From Halomonas sp. KAO (GTDB lineage Bacteria > Pseudomonadota > Gammaproteobacteria > Pseudomonadales > Halomonadaceae), in assembly GCF_015595025.1 (NCBI RefSeq), contig NZ_JADNRL010000026.1, forward strand, positions 142,395 to 206,394: 64,000 nt of DNA. Direction: 5' to 3'. Below the pieces are notes generated by a model. The model was not told where the DNA came from. It was given only the letters and a program-made list of their open reading frames with translations, and did no database searches. Position numbers and translations under genes: made by a program. Of this stretch, positions 9,332 through 15,903 are shown in pieces; position 1 is the first letter of the stretch, and each line of letters opens with the position of its first letter.

Positions 9332-9599
9332 GCGACCTCTGATTCGTCATGCTTGTTGAGTGTTATTCAGGTGGAGTCGAGAATTCTCACCAGCCGGATG
9401 AGTGTTGCTCTTTCATCAACAAGCTACCACCCAACACCCAGGCGCGCAAATTCTAGTTAACTGCATGTTTTTAAATATATTTAACAAGAACACCATTGTT
9501 TTATTCGACTAAAGGCTTGATCTATACGGTATATAAAATTTGACAACAGCGGTCGCCGGTCTGAAAAATGAACCCGACGACAACACAACAGGTGCCAAC
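9332..9599. promoter_or_regulatory. Divergent puuB / puuA promoter region with palindromes
   Basis: This 268-bp AT-rich gap between divergent genes contains a perfect 14-bp palindrome TTAAATATATTTAA (9471-9484). It also has a widely spaced inverted repeat GCTTGTTGA (9351-9359) / TCAACAAGC (9416-9424), the string TGTTATT (9361-9367), and a TATATAAA (9530-9537) that could act as a -10 toward puuA. The palindromes are plausible regulator sites, PuuR being the obvious candidate, but none is proven. Confidence 0.5.
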
Positions 9600-10976
9600 A
9601 TGACCGCTCCCAATGCCGACGAAGCGAACACCTTTCTCGAGCAGCATCCCGAGATCACCAGCATCGACCTGCTGATCAGCGACCTCAATGGCGTGCTGCG
9701 CGGCAAGCGAGTGTCACGGGAGAATCTCGAGAAGGCCTATACCCAGGGCATCAACCTGCCCGCCTCGGTGTTCGCTCTGGATATTCTCGGCAACACCGTC
9801 GAGGAGACCGGCCTGGGCCTGGACAGCGGCGACGCCGACCGCGTCTGCCGCCCCCTCCCGGGTACCCTGATGCCCACGCCCTGGCGTCGTCAGGGTCGCC
9901 AGGCACAGCTGCTGATGGTCATGGAGGAAGCCGACGGCAGCGGCTTCTTCGCCGAGCCGCGGCATGTGCTGGAGCGTCAGCTGAGGCGCCTGAAGGCTCG
10001 CCGTCTGACCCCGGTCGTGGCCGTGGAGATGGAGTTCTACCTGGTCGACCGTGAACGGGCCGAGGGGGGCATGATCCAGCCCCCACGCTCCCCCGTCACC
10101 GGTGAGCGTGCCAGCCAGAGTCAGCTCTACTCGGTGAACGAGCTCGACGAATATGCCGACTTCCTGGAGGCCGTACAGGCTGCCGCCGAGGCGCAGCAGC
10201 TGCCGCTGGACACCATGTTGAAGGAGTGTGCGCCGGGGCAGTTCGAGATCACCCTGAAGCACGGCCCCGATGCGCTGGCCGCCTGCGACGCCGCGGTGCT
10301 GCTCAAGCGTCTGATCAAGGGGGTGGCACAGAATCACGGTTTCGAGGCCACCTTCATGGCCAAGCCCTATGGCCTGGAGGCGGGCAACGGCACCCACGTG
10401 CATATCAGCCTGCTCGACGACTCAGGCGACAACGTCTTCGCCGCCGCCGATGGCGATGTGCTGGGCAGCACGACCCTCAAGCATGCCGTTGCCGGACTGC
10501 TCGAGCAGATGCCGGCCAGCGTGGCGCTGTTCGCCCCGAACCTTAACTCCTTCCGACGCTTCCAGCCCGGGCTCTATGTGCCCATGACCCCCACCTGGGG
10601 CTTCGACAATCGCTCGGTGGCGATTCGCATTCCCTCCGGCCCCAACGCCGCCCGGCGCCTGGAGCACCGCGTGGCGGGTGCCGATGCCAACCCCTACCTG
10701 CTGCTGGCCGCCCTGCTCGCCGGTATCGAGCATGGCATCGCCGGAGAGCTCACGCCTCCCCCGGCGGTGACCGGCAACGCCTACGACCAGTTCGCCCCCA
10801 GCCTGACCAACAGCTGGCGCCAGGCCCTGGACCTGCTCGAGGAGAGCGAGTCGCTGCGCGAGGCGCTGGGCCACGACTTCCTGACGGTTTTCCTGGCCAA
10901 TCGGCGTGTCGAGCGCAGCCAGACCATGCAGGAGGTCAGCCAGCTGGAGATCGACTGGTACCTGCGTCACGTCTAA
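9600..10976 (+). CDS. puuA: Gamma-glutamylpolyamine synthetase (SpuB/PuuA type)
   Basis: Glutamine-synthetase-fold ligase of 458 residues (E. coli PuuA 472). It joins glutamate to putrescine or related amines with ATP, the entry step of the glutamylated route. Family motifs are DLLISDLNGVLRGKR near the N-terminus, VEMEFYL, GTHVHISLLD and AGADANPYLLLAALL. The regulatory adenylylation loop of true GlnA is not evident. ATG 9600 was chosen over an in-frame TTG at 9540 because the conserved sequence begins here and AGGTG precedes it. Its N-terminal half resembles Pseudomonas SpuB more than SpuI. It is followed after 78 bp by the second NhaC-type gene, probably in one operon. Confidence 0.9.
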   Translation: MTAPNADEANTFLEQHPEITSIDLLISDLNGVLRGKRVSRENLEKAYTQGINLPASVFALDILGNTVEETGLGLDSGDADRVCRPLPGTLMPTPWRRQGRQAQLLMVMEEADGSGFFAEPRHVLERQLRRLKARRLTPVVAVEMEFYLVDRERAEGGMIQPPRSPVTGERASQSQLYSVNELDEYADFLEAVQAAAEAQQLPLDTMLKECAPGQFEITLKHGPDALAACDAAVLLKRLIKGVAQNHGFEATFMAKPYGLEAGNGTHVHISLLDDSGDNVFAAADGDVLGSTTLKHAVAGLLEQMPASVALFAPNLNSFRRFQPGLYVPMTPTWGFDNRSVAIRIPSGPNAARRLEHRVAGADANPYLLLAALLAGIEHGIAGELTPPPAVTGNAYDQFAPSLTNSWRQALDLLEESESLREALGHDFLTVFLANRRVERSQTMQEVSQLEIDWYLRHV

Positions 10977-11054
10977 CTCTCTTCCGCTCCGACGAGAGAC
11001 AACCACAACAGCAACGTCGACCCGTCGCCCTACTGCCGACCGGGAGGTAACCCC

Positions 11055-12548
11055 ATGAGCTCCAACCAGGCCGCGCGCCACCCCTTCTCCCCTTCCCTGC
11101 CGGACCGTCGCGGTACCGGCAAGACCTTCGCCCTGGTCACCGCCCTGCTGCTCACGGTCGGGGGCCTGACCCTGAACCATGAGCCCGGCACGCCATTCGG
11201 CTGGATCAGCCTCGTCCCGTCGTTGATCGTGCTGGTGGTCGCCATCGCGACCCACCGCACCCTGGAGGCGCTGGCCATCGGCGCCCTCTCGGGGCTTATC
11301 ATGCTGCAACCCGACGACTTCATCGGCGAGCTGTCCGACATCTCCATGGCGGTCATGATGGATGAGACCATCGCCTGGCTGATCCTGGTGTGCGGCCTGA
11401 TGGGTGGCTTCATTGCCATGCTGGAAAAGTCGGGCTGCACCCTGAGCTTCAGTCACTTCATGACGCGACTGGTCAAGACTCGCCGCCAGTCGCTGCTCAG
11501 CACCGCCACGCTGGGCGTACTGATCTTCATCGACGACTACCTCAATGCGCTGGCCACCTCGGCCGCCATGAAGCGACTCACCGACCGATTCGGTGTCTCC
11601 CGGGAAAAGCTGGCCTACATCGTCGACTCGACGGCGGCCCCCATCTGTATTCTGGTACCGATCTCCACCTGGGCGGTCTACTTCGCCGAGCTTCTCGAAA
11701 CCAACGGCGCCACCGATGGCCCGGGAATGTGGCTCTATATCCAGTCGATCCCCTTCATGCTCTATGGCTGGGTGGCCATGGGGCTGGTCCTGCTCGTTGC
11801 CATCGGCATCATGCCCGATATCGGCCCGATGAAGGCCGCCGAGGAGCGCGCCAGAAACGGCCAGCCGATCCCCGACAATGCCCCGGAGGTCGCCCTCGGG
11901 GAGGATGATATGCCCATCACGCGGCCCTGGGTCGGCGTGATGAACTTCCTGCTGCCGATGGCGGTACTGATCGGCGCCAGCGCCTGGTTCGAGATCGACC
12001 TTCTCAAGGGCGTGATCGTGGCCATCATGTTCACCATTTTGCTCTACCTGATCCAGCGACTGGCCACCTTCGCCACGCTGATGGACGCCATCATGGACGG
12101 CTTCAGGACCATGATGCTGCCGCTCGCCATCGTCGCCGTCGGCTTCGTGCTTCGCGAGATCAACGACCAGCTCGGCATGACGGCCTTCATGATCGACTCC
12201 CTTACCCCCTATCTGACGGTCGCCATGCTGCCGGCCATCGTCTTCCTCTCCATGGCCATCGTGGTATTTGCCACCGGCTCCTCATGGGGGGTGTTCGTGA
12301 TCTCGATCCCCATCGTGATCCCCATCGCGCAAAGCATGGGTGCCCCGTTGCCGCTGGTGGTCGGTGCCCTGCTTTCCGCCTCGAGCTTTGGCAGCCACGC
12401 CTGCTTCTTCTCCGACTCCTCGGTGCTCTCCTCCCAGGGCAGCGGCTGTCAGCCGATGCAGCATGCGCTGACGCAGATCCCCTACGCCTTGATCGGGGCC
12501 CTGGTGACCACCCTGGGCTTCCTCACCCTGGGCATTCTGATGACCTGA
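11055..12548 (+). CDS. NhaC-superfamily antiporter (second copy, no periplasmic domain)
   Basis: A 497-residue polytopic membrane protein starting at ATG 11055 with GGGAGG six bases upstream. Motifs parallel the first NhaC-type protein: FIDDYLNALATSAAMKRLTD, IVDSTAAPICILVPISTW, ATGSSWGVFVISIPIVIP and SFGSHACFFSDSSVLSS. It lacks the signal peptide and periplasmic domain of the 5094-7040 protein and begins directly with membrane segments. It lies 78 bp behind puuA and ends before a strong hairpin, so puuA plus this gene look like one operon. Co-transcription with the gamma-glutamylpolyamine synthetase suggests amine transport or cation balance during polyamine use. Its substrate is not known. 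Confidence 0.8.
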   Translation: MSSNQAARHPFSPSLPDRRGTGKTFALVTALLLTVGGLTLNHEPGTPFGWISLVPSLIVLVVAIATHRTLEALAIGALSGLIMLQPDDFIGELSDISMAVMMDETIAWLILVCGLMGGFIAMLEKSGCTLSFSHFMTRLVKTRRQSLLSTATLGVLIFIDDYLNALATSAAMKRLTDRFGVSREKLAYIVDSTAAPICILVPISTWAVYFAELLETNGATDGPGMWLYIQSIPFMLYGWVAMGLVLLVAIGIMPDIGPMKAAEERARNGQPIPDNAPEVALGEDDMPITRPWVGVMNFLLPMAVLIGASAWFEIDLLKGVIVAIMFTILLYLIQRLATFATLMDAIMDGFRTMMLPLAIVAVGFVLREINDQLGMTAFMIDSLTPYLTVAMLPAIVFLSMAIVVFATGSSWGVFVISIPIVIPIAQSMGAPLPLVVGALLSASSFGSHACFFSDSSVLSSQGSGCQPMQHALTQIPYALIGALVTTLGFLTLGILMT

Positions 12549-12583
12549 CCCCTCCGGACAGCTCCCTGGCACCTGGCCACACC

Positions 12584-12618
12584 ACACCGCCCCCGAGCCT
12601 CTCGCTCGGGGGCGGTGT
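12584..12618 (+). terminator. Strong hairpin after the puuA operon
   Basis: Perfect 15-bp arms (ACACCGCCCCCGAGC and its complement) enclose a five-base loop, 35 bases after the stop of the NhaC-type gene. The trailing sequence CATTACGG is not T-rich. It also faces the end of the convergent glycine-zipper gene at 12685. Confidence 0.65.
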
Positions 12619-12684
12619 CATTACGGAAGGGCAGACGGGGTCCGTCGAGGGCGAAACCTTCGTGCAGCGGGCGGAACCGGGATT

Positions 12685-13383
12685 TCACACCTCGGTGGAT
12701 GCCTCGGACGTGGCGTCGGACTCGGCCTGCCACTGCACCTCGCCATCGATCACCGGCAGACGCTCGGCCTGGGGAGGAGTCTCCAGGCGCCGGGAAAGCT
12801 CCTCGCCATCGAGGCGGTAGGTGACCTCATAGCCCTGCGACTCCTCGTGCTGCTCCACGACCGTCCGGCACTCCTCCTCGGTAACCACCCGCTGGCGGGT
12901 CTCGTAACGCGTCTCATAGCGGGTCTCGTACTGCACCTGGCCACCGGCCTGGGCATGCTGGCGCGCCTCGACGCGCTCCTGAACCTCGCGTCCGGCCAGG
13001 GCGCCGCCGATGGCACCCGCCACGGTGGCGATCTTCTTGCCGCTGCCACCCCCGACCTGGTTGCCCAGCAGTCCGCCGACGAGAGCGCCGGCGGCACTGC
13101 CGACGATGCGGTGAGGGTCGCGGCTGGCCGCCGGACCGGACGAAGTCGGCGCCTCCACCGGAACCTGAACCGGCACCTCGACCGGGACTTCCTCGCTCAC
13201 TACCCGCTCAACGTCCTCGCAGACCTCTCTTGGCCGCTCCACGGTTCGGGTCACGGGCTCTACCGCCAGGATCTCGGCATATACCGGCCCACGCGGCTGC
13301 TGGACCTGCCAGGCCCCGAACGCCAGTCCTCCAACCCCCAGCACGGCCAGCGTCGCGCCGACAACGATCGACGTCTTGCTCAT
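12685..13383 (-). CDS. Glycine-zipper envelope protein
   Basis: A 232-residue protein with an N-terminal membrane anchor or uncleaved signal (about residues 5-27). A Pro/Val/Glu-rich linker follows, then a glycine-zipper segment (about 92-130; GSAAGALVGGLLGNQVGGGSG, GAIGGALAG) of the Rickettsia 17-kDa-antigen type. Next comes a basic-acidic region with three tandem YETR units and a conserved-looking C-terminal domain ending in an acidic tail. No lipobox cysteine is seen. AGGAG precedes the start. Such proteins are usually found in the outer envelope and respond to stress; the precise role is unknown. It is transcribed alone between two hairpins. Confidence 0.75.
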   Translation of the reverse strand: MSKTSIVVGATLAVLGVGGLAFGAWQVQQPRGPVYAEILAVEPVTRTVERPREVCEDVERVVSEEVPVEVPVQVPVEAPTSSGPAASRDPHRIVGSAAGALVGGLLGNQVGGGSGKKIATVAGAIGGALAGREVQERVEARQHAQAGGQVQYETRYETRYETRQRVVTEEECRTVVEQHEESQGYEVTYRLDGEELSRRLETPPQAERLPVIDGEVQWQAESDATSEASTEV

Positions 13384-13597
13384 CTGTCATCTCCTGATAA
13401 GAGCGGAACACCATTCACTGAAACACTTTCGGGCTCAAGACGAGCGTGACCTTGATGGCTCGTGGCGATGAGAGGGGCAGCGCAATCCGGTGCTGCCCGA
13501 CCCGGCACAGTATAGGGCGAGGAGTGGCATCGAGGCGGCAGCGACGACGACTTCCACAGAGCTTCCCCACCCGTCGCCAGATGGTGACATCTCAACC

Positions 13598-14464
13598 TCA
13601 GGCCAGGGGTTCGCCGGCCGAGATGACGGGGCCGGCTCCCGACGACGCCGACTCTGGCCGGCCGGACATCAGGCGCAGACGCGCCTCCAGCCAGCGCCGG
13701 GTGGGTTCGACCCGATTGAAGGTATAGACATGCAGGCCGATGAAACCGTCGACACCATCCTCCAGCAGCGGCTCCACGCTCTCCAGCAGGGCGTCGGGGC
13801 GAAAGTCCGAGGGCCTCAGCAGCCGTCTCAGCCAGCCCGACTGGCGACGCAGGGCCCGCATCGAGGGCCCCAGCCCCAGGCGCATGGCGATGGCCAGCAG
13901 CCGCTTGGGCTCCATCAGCCCGGGGACGCCGGCATAGACCGGCAGGGCGAGCCCGAGCCGTGACTGACGCCTGCGCCAGGCCAGCAGCGGATCGGCCTCG
14001 AAGCAGAGCTGGGTCACGGCATAGTCGGCCAGAGACGCCTTGGCGACGAGGTCACGCTCCAGGACATCTCCGTCGACGGCGTGATGCCCCTCGGGATAGA
14101 CGGGAACCCCCACCCGCAGCGGTCGCTGTGCCAGGCCCGCCATGGCCTCGAGCAGCGCGAGGCCGTGGGGGTAGTCGCCCAGCGGGCTCTCTCCATCGCC
14201 ACCCACCACGAAGACATCATCGACACCCAGGGTCACCAGGCGCCCCAGCAGCGACTCCAGGTGGGCGCTATCCCGCACCCGCCGGGCCGCCATGTGCGGC
14301 ACCACATGAAACCCTCTCTCGACCAGCCACTCGGTGGCCTCGAGGGTCCGCTCGAGGCCGTGGCGTGGTGAGCAGGTCACGGTGACCGTGGCGCCTGCGG
14401 GCAGGGATAGCGCCGCTTCCTGCATGCCGACGAGGGGCATCAGTTCGAAGCGGATCGACGTCAT
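13598..14464 (-). CDS. metF: Methylenetetrahydrofolate reductase family protein
   Basis: MetF-type TIM-barrel flavoprotein of 288 residues, the usual bacterial length. Family signatures are VTVTCSPRHG, VPHMAARRVRD and GVDDVFVVGGD. Its start lies 7 bp past the end of the DmdA-like gene, and its AAGGAG is formed by the last codons of that gene, so the two are translationally coupled. A biosynthetic MetF would normally serve methionine synthesis. Here coupling to a methyl-transferring GcvT-family enzyme suggests the reverse reaction, oxidising 5-methyl-THF made by demethylation to methylene-THF. It is probably a catabolic paralog; sequence alone cannot exclude the biosynthetic role. Confidence 0.82.
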   Translation of the reverse strand: MTSIRFELMPLVGMQEAALSLPAGATVTVTCSPRHGLERTLEATEWLVERGFHVVPHMAARRVRDSAHLESLLGRLVTLGVDDVFVVGGDGESPLGDYPHGLALLEAMAGLAQRPLRVGVPVYPEGHHAVDGDVLERDLVAKASLADYAVTQLCFEADPLLAWRRRQSRLGLALPVYAGVPGLMEPKRLLAIAMRLGLGPSMRALRRQSGWLRRLLRPSDFRPDALLESVEPLLEDGVDGFIGLHVYTFNRVEPTRRWLEARLRLMSGRPESASSGAGPVISAGEPLA

Positions 14465-14470
14465 ATGCTC

Positions 14471-15667
14471 TCACTCCTTGGGGATGGTCTTGGCCGGATC
14501 ATGGAAGGGCTTCTCCACGACCACGGCATCCTGCAGTCCGGTATTGGCCTCGATCCGCAGTGCCGTGCCCAGCTCGGCATGCTCGATGGGTACCATGGCA
14601 TAGCCGATATTGCGCTCCTGGCGCGGCGAGCGGGTGGCCGAGGTGACCTGACCGATACGCTCGCCGCCCGGAGTGAATACCGGGAAGACGTCGATCATGC
14701 TGCCATCGGTGAAGTAGCCCACGCTAGGCCCGTCGATCTCCACCCCCACCAGCTTGCGCGAGACTCCCTCGGCCTTGATGCGCTCCAGGGCGGAACGACC
14801 GATGAAGTCATCATCCCCGCGCAGGTCCACCATCCAGTCGTATCCCATCCCCACCTCGAAGGGGTTGGTGTCGTACCAGATGTCGCAGCCGAAGGCGAGG
14901 ATCCCCCCCTCGATACGACGGATATGGCAGGGGCCGATCACCTGCATGCCGTGGGGACGGCCGGCCTCGAACACGCGCTGCCACAGGGCCTCGCCGAAGC
15001 GACTGGCCTCGCGCAGATAGATCTCGTAGCCGACCTCGCCCGAGTAGCCGGTGCGCGAGATCACCACCGACATGCCGTCGAGCTCCGCCTCCATCAGGTG
15101 ATAGTAGGGCATCGCCAGCACGGCTTCGCCGAACAGGTCCACCATCACCGCCTTGGCCCTGGGTCCCTGGACCTGCACCGGTGCCACATCCACCTCGCGC
15201 AGGGTGACATCGAGTCCCGAGTTGACGGCTAGCCCCTGGCACCACAACAGGATGTCGCTATCGGCCAGCGACAGCCAGAAGCGGTTCTCCTCGATGCGCA
15301 GCAGCACCGGGTCGTTGAGGATGCCACCATCGGGGCCGGTAACGAAGACATACTTGCACTGCCCGACCTGGCAGTGGCGCATGTCACGGGGGACCAGCCG
15401 CTGGGTGAAGGCGAAGGCATCGGGCCCCGTTATCTCAATCTGGCGCTCGACGCCGACATCCCACAGGGTCACACCCTGTACCAGGGCCCAGTATTCGTCC
15501 ACGGGGTCGGTATAGAGCCGCGGGTGATAATGGTGGTTGTAGACACTATATTTGCGCACCCCATGGCGCCGCGATGCATAGAAGAAGGGTGACTTGCGGA
15601 TACGCGGATAGAGCAGAATCTCCGGTGCTTCCCGGGCGTGCTCGACGCTTTCGATGACCTGGGACAT
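14471..15667 (-). CDS. DmdA-like THF-dependent demethylase / aminomethyltransferase
   Basis: GcvT-family protein of 398 residues that recalls DMSP demethylase DmdA throughout: PRIRKSPFF, KYSVYNHHYHP, WDVGVERQIEITGPDAF, VPRDMRHC, DGGILNDPVLLRI, RFWLSLADSDILLW, VQGPRAK and GQVTSATRSPR. DmdA moves a methyl group from DMSP to tetrahydrofolate. ATG 15667 is preferred to GTG 15676 because AGGTGAG lies just before it. It is the first gene of a two-gene leftward operon with metF and faces the FAD-GcvT fusion gene. The substrate may be DMSP, glycine betaine, dimethylglycine or another N- or S-methyl compound. Family membership is clear; assignment to true DmdA is not. Confidence 0.8.
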   Translation of the reverse strand: MSQVIESVEHAREAPEILLYPRIRKSPFFYASRRHGVRKYSVYNHHYHPRLYTDPVDEYWALVQGVTLWDVGVERQIEITGPDAFAFTQRLVPRDMRHCQVGQCKYVFVTGPDGGILNDPVLLRIEENRFWLSLADSDILLWCQGLAVNSGLDVTLREVDVAPVQVQGPRAKAVMVDLFGEAVLAMPYYHLMEAELDGMSVVISRTGYSGEVGYEIYLREASRFGEALWQRVFEAGRPHGMQVIGPCHIRRIEGGILAFGCDIWYDTNPFEVGMGYDWMVDLRGDDDFIGRSALERIKAEGVSRKLVGVEIDGPSVGYFTDGSMIDVFPVFTPGGERIGQVTSATRSPRQERNIGYAMVPIEHAELGTALRIEANTGLQDAVVVEKPFHDPAKTIPKE

Positions 15668-15903
15668 GACGCTCACCTCATGGGTCGCTGTGACAGGTAC
15701 CGGCCCCGCGCCGGTCCCATGCCTTCGACACTAGACCCGACTCGGGCCACCCATCTCGCCATGGGCGGCCCACTCTTAGCCGTAGGCGACAGCCCCGACG
15801 ACGGCCTGTCGCCAGCGGACAAGGAGGCGTCGTCGCGGGACAGCGTGACCTGCCGGGGCTGCCTTATGCTGGCAGAAACTCAGGTGCTCTCAGGAGGTTG
15901 ACC
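15668..15903. promoter_or_regulatory. Divergent promoter region of the one-carbon island
   Basis: This 236-bp gap separates the dmdA-like/metF operon from the FAD-GcvT gene. It holds an inverted repeat GGCGACAG (15785-15792) / CTGTCGCC (15806-15813) with a 13-base loop, a candidate regulator site or mRNA stem. A strong AGGAGG (15892-15897) serves the rightward gene. No clear -35/-10 pair was found by eye. Confidence 0.45.

Noticed and set aside
9540..9599. TTG start adding 20 residues to puuA
   Set aside because: It lies in the AT-rich promoter gap without a ribosome site, and conserved sequence begins after ATG 9600.
12896..12936. Tandem YETR-coding repeat considered as a CRISPR or regulatory array
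   Set aside because: It has three short in-frame units inside the glycine-zipper gene, with no spacers and a clear coding explanation.
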